Shown one piece after another: positions 1-6,011 of a DNA stretch of 6,011 nucleotides. Where the stretch lies: the NCBI GenBank assembly GCA_937983315.1, contig CALKAH010000110.1:1-6011 (forward strand). Direction: 5' to 3'. The translations under genes and the position numbers were made by a program. Under the pieces are notes generated by a model. The model did not search any database and was not told the origin of the DNA. It saw only the letters and a list, made by a program, of their open reading frames with translations. The DNA is from an uncultured Acholeplasmataceae bacterium (GTDB taxonomy: Bacteria > Bacillota_I > Bacilli_A > Acholeplasmatales > Acholeplasmataceae). The stretch's first letter is position 1. Each line of letters begins with the position of its first letter.

Positions 1-53
1 TTTTCATCTTTCTTGGTTTCATCGACATATTTCTTTAACGCATCAAGACTCAT
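1..53 (-). CDS. 5' end of an unidentified gene, cut by the window edge
   Basis: Only 17 complete codons are visible, reading MSLDALKKYVDETKKDE, before the window ends. The ATG at 53..51 overlaps the TGA of the preceding gene (52..50) as ATGA. An AAGGAG Shine-Dalgarno sits a few bases upstream, inside the last codons of that gene. The arrangement is typical of translational coupling, so this is very probably a real gene and the fifth member of the leftward operon. The visible residues are hydrophilic and Lys/Asp-rich with no signal peptide or membrane segment. They are too few to assign a family or function. Confidence 0.7.
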   Translation of the reverse strand, partial: MSLDALKKYVDETKKDE

Positions 54-3046
54 AAGCTCTCCTTAATTTTTTGAATCAGAATAGGAGCAGGTAGTTGTTT
101 ATATAAAGATCCTTCAATCAACTGAACACCTAGACGTTCTAACGCTTCTTTTTGTTCCTTGGTCTTCACATTTCTGATGACTAACGCCATTTGGAATGAT
201 TCAAGCATTTCTCTTACCTTGGCAACATAACTGTTCCACTTGATCGACTCTTTTTTTAAATCAAGATGGAGCGCATGGAAAGGATAGGATAACGCCATAT
301 CAAGAGATGTCGTATCTAAAGCAATCCCACGATCGATCAATTCTTGAATTTGATTGGCATAATGAGATGCTCTTAATTCCATGTCAAATCGCATACGAAT
401 AAATTCATTTGGAATACCATAATCTTTTAATGTTCCAAGTAAAAAAGGATTAAAAGTGGGTTCCAAGAATGTTTCTTTGGAAATAGGAATGGTGATTTTA
501 ATGAGTCGTTCCGTCTTTTTTTCAAGATCCACTAAAAATTCACAGACCTTCTTGATGTGGAAACGTTCAAGATCAGCCAGACGGTTTCTTTTCTTCGCAA
601 TCGCTAAAAGATATTTACTATCGATTGAAAGATTGAGGAGTGCGAGTTCACTTTCATATTGCCATACACGGTTTTTCTTGATATCTGTGATCTGATTAAA
701 AACAAGACCGAGTGATTTTTCTTCGATCGCAGCATTTAAGTGATCAATGACTTGTTGTTCAAAGAGTTCATCTTCATAATCGCGGTAGACAAAAAACACA
801 TAATGTTCTTCCTTATCGCGTTTCGCTTTTTCTAATGCGATATCAAGGAAACGGAGGAGTTTTTCTTTATGTTTTTCAACGGTCACCACAGGATATCTTA
901 AAATACCCATATTGGCATGGAATTTTTCAAATTTTAACGCTTTAGGCTCATAGACATCTAAATATCTAAAATATTCTTTGACAATCTTGGTGACTGACCG
1001 GATATCGTTATAGGGTAAAATGACTAAAAGTTGATTGAAATCATAACGATAGGTCGCACCATCACTGAAATACTTTTTGGTGTGTTGTGCGAACTCTTTG
1101 AAATAAGCTTTCATCTGCTCATGACCATAAATATGTTTGAGCTGTTCATCAAGTTCAATGAGGAGTAGGGATGCTTTATCAGAAAGCTTATCCTCAAACT
1201 CCTGGTGCAGTGCAAAGCGATTCGCTAAGCTCGTTTCATCATCGACTGTAGCTTGTTCCACCAATGCTTTTTGTTCTAAAACGCCAGATGTTTCATCAAA
1301 AAATAAACTCATCACCACATGCTCATCTCCTATCTTTAATCCATAAAGCTTTTCTAAGATGTGCTTTTCTTGGTAGCGGTAGCGTAATACTTTATATTCT
1401 TCAGACTTACTTAAAAGCCTTGCGATGGTCTCTTTATAGAGGTTGACATGTTCATATGACACATCCCTTAAAAAGAGTTCTAAATGATGATGACGATCGA
1501 TTCTAAAGAGTGTGCATGCTTCATCATTATAGGTTGATTTGGTTTCGGTGAGTTCACGATAACAGATGATGGGTGCATTGATGACTTTTTGGTAAAATGC
1601 ATTTTCTTTTTTGATCTTGGACATCTTCTTCTCATCCATCACATGAGCGAACAGAAGACTACTGACGAGTTTGAGAAAATCATAGTGAAGTCCTGGATCT
1701 TCGATTTTCTCTGAAAAGTGGACGAGAAAGACCCCTAGATCACCCACAGGAAATGCATAAATGAACTGAACATCACTTTCATAATCTTTTTGTGTGATGA
1801 CGTTTTTGGGGAAACGGATGACATCGGTTTCTTCAAAGACGTCTTCACCCGTGTTTAACACATGTTCAATCACAGTGCTTTGAATGAGTTGTTCAAGTAA
1901 GGTCTTATCATAGAGCCGTTCAACTTTATAGTGAAAGAAATTGGGTTCTTCGCCTGGTAAATATAAGACTGCATCCTTGACTTTGACATAGGTTTCCATC
2001 TGGATGAAAAACTGACGTAAATATTCTCTCATCGGAAGTTTTTCATCGATCAGATGTGAGAAACATATGAAGTCATGGGCACGTTCGAGATCTTCAAGAA
2101 AGGTAGAATGACTGATCTTTTTTTCGCTGACCTTTTCAACAAAAACGATTTGTTCCTCTTTTGGTTTTTCAACTTCAACTTTAGGTTTATTCTTATCAAT
2201 CGTTTTTTGTAAACTCTTGAGTTTTCTTGAATAATAATCAACGGATGGTTTATTATCCATCTTTTGATAGAGCTTAACAATGAGTTCATACATCGTTTTC
2301 TTAAAGGCATCATCCATCTGATCGATGGCTTCATCATGCTCAGCTTCAAGTGTCGATGCTTTATGATAATCACCTTTCGCAAGATAAGCTTCGAATAAAG
2401 GTTTGATGATTGCGATATGATCGGGATGTTCTCTTAGTTCTTTTAATGATTGTTGAATCACATCATCATAACGCTCTAAGCGAATGAGTAATTCAAGTTC
2501 CTGATCGATGTATTGTCCTTTTAAATCATAATTGTATAATTCTTCGAGTTGTCGTAAAGCCATTTCATCTTGGTGATCGTTTTTATAGATCTCAAAAAGT
2601 TCTTGATGACAATAAATCTTTGTTTGATCAGGAATAGGATCTTTTAAAACACGAAGGACATCATCGAGATAGGGTAGATGAATGGCCTTTTTGTATAAAA
2701 TATCATCGAGTAGACCCACATATTGTTTCATGATGGGGAGTTTTTGTTTTCTTAAGTCAATGTATGTTTTCATCTCATCAAATTTTGAGAGATGTAAACA
2801 TGCATCAATGACATGTTTTAAAATCTTTTCATGATAGGGTGTTTCTGCTTGAAGTTCAATCTCTTTTAAGACTTTTTCACCTTCTAAAAAGACCATATCA
2901 TAAGCTTCAAGGGATAAGCAAATGTCAAAATAATAGCTAAAAGCCGCTTGATAGTCCGTATGACTGAGCGACTGTTCGAGAAAGTCTTTAATGATTGAAA
3001 GACTATGCGGTTGTTTAGGAAGCTTTAAGACGTCGGATAGACGCAT
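50..3046 (-). CDS. TPR/GAF/PAS protein with degenerate GGDEF and EAL domains
   Basis: This is a 998-residue protein, probably cytoplasmic because no signal peptide or membrane segment is visible. Residues 1-285 form about six helix-turn-helix hairpins resembling TPR repeats. A Lys/Glu-rich linker follows (about 280-312). Residues 320-475 look GAF-like and 476-598 PAS-like; both calls rest on pattern only. Residues 600-745 match a GGDEF fold: DDETSLANR at 602-610 corresponds to the usual D-LTGLPNR, but the signature loop after RY (667-668) reads DFNQL (669-673) instead of GGDEF. Residues 760-998 match an EAL fold with ESE (798-800) at the EAL site. DDFG is reduced to DTTS (911-914), the AEGVE site reads IRNVK (957-961) and QGY reads EGS (978-980). 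Known GGDEF and EAL enzymes need these residues for cyclase and phosphodiesterase activity, so it is probably inactive and acts as a receptor or scaffold (inference). The start is supported by AAAGGA at 3060..3055, 8 nt before the ATG. It lies 4 nt after the kinase-like gene. Confidence 0.85.
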   Translation of the reverse strand: MRLSDVLKLPKQPHSLSIIKDFLEQSLSHTDYQAAFSYYFDICLSLEAYDMVFLEGEKVLKEIELQAETPYHEKILKHVIDACLHLSKFDEMKTYIDLRKQKLPIMKQYVGLLDDILYKKAIHLPYLDDVLRVLKDPIPDQTKIYCHQELFEIYKNDHQDEMALRQLEELYNYDLKGQYIDQELELLIRLERYDDVIQQSLKELREHPDHIAIIKPLFEAYLAKGDYHKASTLEAEHDEAIDQMDDAFKKTMYELIVKLYQKMDNKPSVDYYSRKLKSLQKTIDKNKPKVEVEKPKEEQIVFVEKVSEKKISHSTFLEDLERAHDFICFSHLIDEKLPMREYLRQFFIQMETYVKVKDAVLYLPGEEPNFFHYKVERLYDKTLLEQLIQSTVIEHVLNTGEDVFEETDVIRFPKNVITQKDYESDVQFIYAFPVGDLGVFLVHFSEKIEDPGLHYDFLKLVSSLLFAHVMDEKKMSKIKKENAFYQKVINAPIICYRELTETKSTYNDEACTLFRIDRHHHLELFLRDVSYEHVNLYKETIARLLSKSEEYKVLRYRYQEKHILEKLYGLKIGDEHVVMSLFFDETSGVLEQKALVEQATVDDETSLANRFALHQEFEDKLSDKASLLLIELDEQLKHIYGHEQMKAYFKEFAQHTKKYFSDGATYRYDFNQLLVILPYNDIRSVTKIVKEYFRYLDVYEPKALKFEKFHANMGILRYPVVTVEKHKEKLLRFLDIALEKAKRDKEEHYVFFVYRDYEDELFEQQVIDHLNAAIEEKSLGLVFNQITDIKKNRVWQYESELALLNLSIDSKYLLAIAKKRNRLADLERFHIKKVCEFLVDLEKKTERLIKITIPISKETFLEPTFNPFLLGTLKDYGIPNEFIRMRFDMELRASHYANQIQELIDRGIALDTTSLDMALSYPFHALHLDLKKESIKWNSYVAKVREMLESFQMALVIRNVKTKEQKEALERLGVQLIEGSLYKQLPAPILIQKIKESL

Positions 3047-3050
3047 GTCA

Positions 3051-3917
3051 TCAGTCCTTTGTCATCTCCTGATAGAGGGTATGTGCGAGATTCAAATATT
3101 TTTCGGAGAGCATTTGAAAGTCAAAATGAAGCACTTCTGATAAGCCTATCATATGTTTACGCAAGGCAACTTGGTGCCATTGAAGTGCTTGATACATCCG
3201 GTAAAAGCGGACAGCGTCAGCTTCTTTCTTGGTCGCTGGTCGATTTAAATAGGCATCCAGTAAAAGAAGTGCATCTGCAAACTGAACATTACCAAATGAT
3301 GCAATATCATAATACCATTCATTCCATCCTGAATATTCCCAGTCAAGTAAATAAAGTCGTTGACCAATGACGATGTTGGAACGTTGTGCATCACCATGAC
3401 AAAAGACTTTGGGCTGATGGGCATGATGTTTGTGATAGTGATCGATCCATTTCTTTTTTAAATCGAGATAGAGATCAGATCTGATGTCCGTAAAAGATTC
3501 ATATTGATGAAGTCTTGGAATCAGTTCATAATCCGATGCAGGAGCTATCCCACTTGTGTGCAGTTTTTTTAACGCGTCTGCAACGTCTTTTAAGTGTTCT
3601 TTAAAGTCAAGTTGAGTAAGGACTGTTCCCTCGACATATTTTGCTGCTTTTTCACCGGTTTCAATATCAAAATAGATGGTTTCATTATTGAGATTAAGTG
3701 GTTTGATAATCTCTAGGTTCTTCTTTTCGATGCTTCGATCAACGAAAAGATTGCCATCTTTTCCAATCACACGAAACGTATAATCAACATCCTTAATCGC
3801 GATATGATACGTGAGATGACTCATCCCACCCATCAAGCGATGTTTGATGATGACATCATCCGTTTTGACACCGAATGCATGTGCTGCTCGTTCTTGAATC
3901 ATGGTTTCAATCGACAT
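3051..3917 (-). CDS. LicA/choline-kinase-family phosphotransferase
   Basis: This is a 288-residue soluble protein with the aminoglycoside-phosphotransferase/choline-kinase fold. The N-lobe carries a glycine-rich nucleotide loop, GGMSHLTY (30-37), like the GG-(T/S)N-x-x-Y loop of LicA-type kinases. The Brenner-type catalytic loop is CHGDAQRSNIVI (173-184), with catalytic Asp176 and metal-binding Asn181. The second metal-binding Asp is D192 in LLDWEYSG (190-197), followed by a YYDIASF segment (202-208). All expected catalytic residues are present, so it should be an active ATP-dependent kinase. Family members phosphorylate choline, ethanolamine, thiamine or other small alcohols; the substrate cannot be read from the sequence. 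The ATG at 3917..3915 is 2 nt after the phosphoesterase stop, with AAGGGG 5 nt upstream inside that gene's last codons. It ends with TGA, 4 nt before the GGDEF-EAL gene. YtmP-like and CotS-like proteins share the fold and are alternative relatives. Confidence 0.85.
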   Translation of the reverse strand: MSIETMIQERAAHAFGVKTDDVIIKHRLMGGMSHLTYHIAIKDVDYTFRVIGKDGNLFVDRSIEKKNLEIIKPLNLNNETIYFDIETGEKAAKYVEGTVLTQLDFKEHLKDVADALKKLHTSGIAPASDYELIPRLHQYESFTDIRSDLYLDLKKKWIDHYHKHHAHQPKVFCHGDAQRSNIVIGQRLYLLDWEYSGWNEWYYDIASFGNVQFADALLLLDAYLNRPATKKEADAVRFYRMYQALQWHQVALRKHMIGLSEVLHFDFQMLSEKYLNLAHTLYQEMTKD

Positions 3918-3919
3918 AT

Positions 3920-4360
3920 TTACCCCTTATAAAAGGCTACTTGGCCATTGTCATAAATCGCATAAGATCGTTCGCGATCACCAAGTGCACCTGGATTGAT
4001 GAATAATATATTCTGTTCTTCTAATAGATAACGCTCGTGTGTGTGACCAAAGATGACGAGATTCACGCCTTCGATCTTTGCCTTGAGTTTAAGTCGGTCA
4101 TATCCAAATTTCACATATTCTAAATGACCATGGGTGAGCATGATTTTGATCCCCCCCAAATCCAAAATACGTACATAAGGAAGATCAACACCATAATCAT
4201 TATTTCCTTTAACGGTGATGATATGATGTCTTTCATAACGTAGTGGACTGATGACCATATCACCAGCGTTTAAATGATAATCGATATCGTGATGTTTTTT
4301 GATGACTTCTTCTAAGAGATCGAGTCTTCCATGAACATCACTCGTGATTAAGAATCGCAT
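3920..4360 (-). CDS. YfcE/YsnB-type metallophosphoesterase
   Basis: This is a 146-residue calcineurin-like phosphoesterase of the YfcE/MJ0936 group. The full set of metal-binding motifs is present in order: D8-x-H10 (SDVHG), GD at 33-34, GNND at 52-55, HGH at 77-79 and GHTH at 105-108, then NPGA at 122-125. Relatives are cytoplasmic, metal-dependent phosphodiesterases active on model substrates, and their physiological substrate is poorly defined. It is slightly shorter than the usual 160-185 residues, with compact loops and no missing motif. The start at 4360 is chosen because the family N-terminus (MRFLITSDVHG) begins there and GGAGG lies 6 nt upstream. The frame stays open back to an ATG at 4555, but that extension lies inside the upstream gene and looks unrelated. 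The start overlaps the rdgB-like gene by 23 nt, suggesting coupling. B. subtilis has the same gene order in ysnA-ysnB. A run of seven G (4157..4151) encodes part of Leu-Gly-Gly (68-70). Confidence 0.9.
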   Translation of the reverse strand: MRFLITSDVHGRLDLLEEVIKKHHDIDYHLNAGDMVISPLRYERHHIITVKGNNDYGVDLPYVRILDLGGIKIMLTHGHLEYVKFGYDRLKLKAKIEGVNLVIFGHTHERYLLEEQNILFINPGALGDRERSYAIYDNGQVAFYKG

Positions 4361-4928
4361 CGAGATCCTCCACCAGTAATGCCATCGCTTTGGCACGATG
4401 TGATATTCTATTTTTGAGTTCTGGTTCAATTTCAGCAGATGTTTTTTGGTACTCTGGTAAATAGAAAATGGAATCATAACCAAAGCCATGTGAACCACGT
4501 TCTTCTTGACCGATATACCCATCAAACTTACCTTCATATGCTTTAAAATCGTCATTGGGATAAGCGATCACAATGCTTGAAATAAAGTATGCACGACGAT
4601 CTTCGATACCCTTCATCTCTTCTAAAACTTTTAAGTTGTTATAATGGTCACCACGACCGGAATAACGCGCAGAATAGATACCCGGGCGTCCATCTAGGGC
4701 ATAGACGATCAGACCTGAATCATCTGCGAGTGCTGGCATGTTATACTTTTTAGCAACATAGGATGCCTTAATGAGTGCATTTTCAAAAAAAGAATGGCCA
4801 TTTTCCTTGATTTCTTCATGATCATTGACATCTTTTAAACTAATTAATTCGACATCATGATGAGAAAAAAGTGCACGTAATTCTTTGATTTTATGAACAT
4901 TTTGGCTAGCAATCATGATTTTCTTCAC
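4338..4928 (-). CDS. rdgB: XTP/dITP diphosphatase, RdgB/HAM1 family
   Basis: This is a 196-residue house-cleaning nucleotidase. The family hydrolyses non-canonical purine triphosphates (dITP, XTP, ITP) to the monophosphate and pyrophosphate, keeping them out of DNA and RNA. Family motifs are complete: ASQNxxKxxE (7-16), ENALIKA (49-55), the catalytic-site ALADDSGL (67-73) with Asp69-Asp70, GRPGIYSARYSG (80-91), GFGYDSIF (148-155), AEIEPELKNRISHRAKAM (165-182). Position 153 is Ser where most homologues have Pro (GFGYDPIF), a mild deviation. Length is normal for the family. The GTG at 4928..4926 is preferred because GAGG lies 7 nt upstream and the N-terminus matches homologues; an ATG four codons later (4916) would remove part of the first beta strand. 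It is the first gene of the leftward operon, with a candidate promoter about 40 nt upstream. B. subtilis ysnA is the corresponding gene; the symbol reflects family membership. Confidence 0.95.
   Translation of the reverse strand: MKKIMIASQNVHKIKELRALFSHHDVELISLKDVNDHEEIKENGHSFFENALIKASYVAKKYNMPALADDSGLIVYALDGRPGIYSARYSGRGDHYNNLKVLEEMKGIEDRRAYFISSIVIAYPNDDFKAYEGKFDGYIGQEERGSHGFGYDSIFYLPEYQKTSAEIEPELKNRISHRAKAMALLVEDLDAILNHE
4367..4371 (-). promoter_or_regulatory. Ribosome binding site that fixes the phosphoesterase start
   Basis: GGAGG on the minus strand lies 6 nt before the ATG at 4360 and inside the last codons of the rdgB-like gene. Together with the family-matching N-terminus it decides for the 4360 start over the in-frame ATG at 4555. 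Ribosomes finishing rdgB at 4338 pass over this site, which fits translational coupling. Confidence 0.8.
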
Positions 4929-4934
4929 GGAAAA

Positions 4935-4940
4935 ACCTCA
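4935..4940 (-). promoter_or_regulatory. Ribosome binding site supporting the rdgB GTG start
   Basis: TGAGGT on the minus strand places GAGG 7 nt before the GTG codon at 4928. This supports the GTG start rather than the ATG four codons downstream, for which the site would be about 19 nt away. Confidence 0.7.
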
Positions 4941-4966
4941 TTTCATGATGTTTGTTCTCTTTCTAT

Positions 4967-4997
4967 ATTATCACATATTTTCATCAGTCGTATGCAA
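4967..4997 (-). promoter_or_regulatory. Candidate promoter of the leftward five-gene operon
   Basis: On the minus strand, TGTGATAAT at 4975..4967 is an extended -10 (TGn followed by GATAAT, 5 of 6 matches to TATAAT). A weak TTGCAT at 4997..4992 could serve as -35, but the 19-nt spacer is long, so the extended -10 would carry most of the recognition. Transcription would start near 4960, giving a leader of roughly 30 nt. It is the best candidate in the only non-coding stretch upstream of the operon. No operator or riboswitch is apparent. Confidence 0.5.
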
Positions 4998-5019
4998 TAA
5001 CCCCTTTTTCCGTTATAAT
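4991..5019 (+). promoter_or_regulatory. Candidate promoter of the CPBP gene with a perfect -10
   Basis: TATAAT at 5014-5019 is a perfect consensus -10. A poor -35 candidate, TATGCA (4991-4996, 3 of 6 matches), lies at the ideal 17-nt spacing. Transcription would start around 5026, inside the Shine-Dalgarno, giving an almost leaderless mRNA. The hexamer could therefore be coincidental in an AT-rich region, with the real start further upstream, for example from TATTAT at 4966-4971. The -35 candidate overlaps that of the opposite promoter. Confidence 0.35.
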
Positions 5020-5032
5020 GAAAGGAGGTGAT
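5020..5032 (+). promoter_or_regulatory. Unusually strong Shine-Dalgarno for the CPBP gene
   Basis: GAAAGGAGGTGAT is complementary over 13 consecutive bases to the usual bacterial 16S rRNA 3' end. GGAGG (5024-5028) lies 8 nt before the ATG at 5037. It fixes the start codon and predicts efficient initiation if the whole element is in the mRNA. Confidence 0.85.
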
Positions 5033-5036
5033 AATC

Positions 5037-5966
5037 ATGGATCAAGAAAAAGAACATATAACATTTGAAGAGCTCTTTAAGGGGGATATCAAACCCAAAA
5101 AGATAGAAAAGCCAGATAATAAAAAAGGCTATATTTACGCCATTTTATTTTATGCATTGATCATGTATGTGATCTCAACTGTTTTAGTTTTAGTGATGAT
5201 AGAAATTCCCTCATTTGTACAAGAAATCACGGAGGAAGAGCGTGTCGTTTATGAGGTAGCTAATGACATCGGTGCACTTGCCATCATCCCTCAGGATACA
5301 TGGAATGATTATCGTGATGCCTATCGCGGTTATGTTGAGGTTATCGGTTTATACGAAGACTATGTTGTCCTGGTCAATTCAGCCAATGATATCAATGTCA
5401 ATGAGACACTTTTCTCCAATGTCGAGATGAGTGAAGTCAGAGTCTTTGATCCCTTAAAACTGGTTGAGATGATTAAGTTAAACCCAAGCATCACCTCATG
5501 GCAAAGCGGTGATGAATTAACCCTCATTCAAAGTGCAACGCTTCCTGAACCCGTGATCTTTGGTGCAGAAGCGACTGTCCTCATTGGACCCGATCGGTTT
5601 ATCACAACCGATACATCTGCGTTACTCAACTTTATCATTTATCTACTCATGATTCCTGGTATTATCTATTTCATGAAAACCGATCTATCGATCGATTGGA
5701 TTGAAATTAAAGCTAAAGGTAAGGAAATCATCATCCCTATTTTGATTGGTTATGGTTTGGTATGGGCAGGTAATATTGCATCCAGTTTCTTATCTACCTA
5801 TTTATCAGAACTGCTTGCTTTAGATATCGGTGAAGCCGTTAATCAACAAGCCATCATCGGTGCTGTTCAATCCAATTTTGGTATTTTAATGGTGATCTCT
5901 GCCGTCTTCATTGGACCTGTGATTGAAGAGTTGGTATTTAGAAAAGCTCTCTTTGGACTCATCAAA
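5037..5966 (+). CDS. CPBP-family intramembrane protease, 3' end missing
   Basis: About 310 genuine codons are present; the frame stays open to 6011 but the rest is sequencing adapter. Residues 1-30 are charged and cytoplasmic-looking, followed by a membrane segment at about 31-56. Residues 57-193 are hydrophilic with beta-like segments and probably form an extracytoplasmic domain. Further membrane segments lie at about 195-214, 229-257 and 281-296. EELVFR (297-302) followed by KALFG is motif 1 (EExxxR) of the CPBP/Abi family, related to Rce1 CAAX proteases. In this family the Glu pair is catalytic, and later motifs supply further conserved residues, typically His; those would lie past the break. 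Known members process prenylated proteins or bacteriocins or give immunity, but most bacterial ones have no known substrate. The start is set by a near-perfect ribosome binding site. It is divergent from the leftward operon. The family call rests on one motif plus topology. Confidence 0.75.
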
Positions 5967-6011
5967 GATCGGAAGAGCACACGTCTGAACTCCAGTCACC
6001 GAATACGATCT
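5966..6011 (+). other. Illumina TruSeq adapter read-through (non-biological)
   Basis: From the A at 5966 the sequence follows the TruSeq index-read adapter exactly: AGATCGGAAGAGC (5966-5978), then the remainder ending in CCAGTCAC at 5999. Bases 6000-6007, CGAATACG, fit an 8-nt i7 index, and ATCT (6008-6011) matches the start of the P7 flank. The A at 5966 may be genomic or the A-tail. Translated in the gene's frame it gives DRKSTRLNSSHRIRS (residues 311-325), the RKSTRLNSSH peptide expected from this adapter. These bases should be removed and no protein feature should extend into them. Confidence 0.97.

Noticed and set aside
456..695. 79-codon plus-strand open frame
   Set aside because: It is antisense to the EAL-like domain, with no family resemblance, and the minus-strand gene is clearly coding there.
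1137..1446. Two overlapping plus-strand open frames of 69 and 60 codons
   Set aside because: Both are antisense to the PAS/GGDEF-like part of the 998-residue gene, and their Ser/Cys-rich composition is typical of shadow frames.
2050..2382. 110-codon minus-strand open frame
   Set aside because: It is an alternative frame of the TPR/linker region, very rich in Lys and Ile, and contained in a well-supported longer gene.
3059..3370. 103-codon plus-strand open frame
   Set aside because: It is antisense to the C-terminal lobe of the kinase-like gene, whose catalytic motifs prove the other strand is coding.
4361..4555. In-frame upstream extension of the phosphoesterase to an ATG at 4555
   Set aside because: It lies wholly within the rdgB-like gene in another frame, is unrelated to phosphoesterase N-termini, and a good Shine-Dalgarno plus the family N-terminus support 4360.
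4929..5036. Terminator, riboswitch or small RNA in the divergent intergenic region
   Set aside because: No GC-rich stem with a U-run and no recognisable aptamer is visible. The short TCATGA palindrome at 4943-4948 is too small to mean much.
331..5698. Frequent CGATCG/GATC palindromes across the window
   Set aside because: They seemed common by eye but I could not count them against expectation, and codon use (Ile/Asp/Arg) may explain them.
5967..6011. Last 15 residues of the rightward frame (DRKSTRLNSSHRIRS) as a real protein tail
   Set aside because: The bases are an exact match to the Illumina adapter, so this is not genomic coding sequence.
1..6011. Mobile element, CRISPR array, tRNA or new defence system
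   Set aside because: I saw no transposase or integrase genes, spaced direct repeats, cloverleaf candidates or defence-type gene cassette. Nearly all of the window is accounted for by recognisable gene families.

Overview
The window looks like chromosomal DNA from a low-GC member of the Bacillota/Mycoplasmatota side of the tree. Two hand-counted 60-base lines gave 30% and 40% GC. Genes are densely packed, Shine-Dalgarno sequences are purine-rich, and one ribosome binding site matches the Bacillus-type 16S rRNA 3' end over 13 bases. TGA is used as a genuine stop by three genes and Trp is TGG where checked, so this is the standard bacterial code, not the Mycoplasma code. An Acholeplasma/Izemoplasma-like or Erysipelotrichia-like source would fit, but the genus cannot be fixed from this sequence.

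Positions 1-4928 hold a leftward (minus-strand) run of five tightly linked genes. In order of transcription they are: an RdgB/HAM1-type XTP/dITP diphosphatase (GTG start at 4928); a small YfcE/YsnB-type metallophosphoesterase, whose start overlaps the end of the first gene by 23 nt; a LicA/choline-kinase-family phosphotransferase (2-nt gap); a 998-residue protein with TPR-like helices, GAF-like and PAS-like regions, and degenerate GGDEF and EAL domains (4-nt gap); and the first 17 codons of a further gene, joined by an ATGA stop/start overlap. The spacing implies one polycistronic mRNA with translational coupling. A candidate extended -10 promoter lies just upstream, around 4967-4975.

Positions 4929-5036 are a 108-nt divergent intergenic region. 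Rightward from 5037 runs a membrane protein with an N-terminal membrane anchor, a roughly 130-residue probably extracytoplasmic domain, and the start of a CPBP (CAAX-protease/bacteriocin-processing) intramembrane protease domain with its EExxxR motif.

The last 45-46 bases (5966/5967-6011) are not biological. They are the Illumina TruSeq index adapter, followed by an apparent 8-base index and the first four bases of the P7 flank. The rightward gene is therefore cut off at about codon 310, and the 15 residues after that are adapter translation.

Functionally, the leftward operon joins housekeeping nucleotide-pool sanitation (RdgB plus phosphoesterase, a pair also adjacent in Bacillus subtilis as ysnA-ysnB) to a small-molecule kinase and a probable signalling scaffold that has lost its c-di-GMP catalytic residues. 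I see no mobile element, CRISPR array, RNA gene or convincing new defence system. The points most worth following up are the adapter artefact and the catalytically dead GGDEF-EAL protein.
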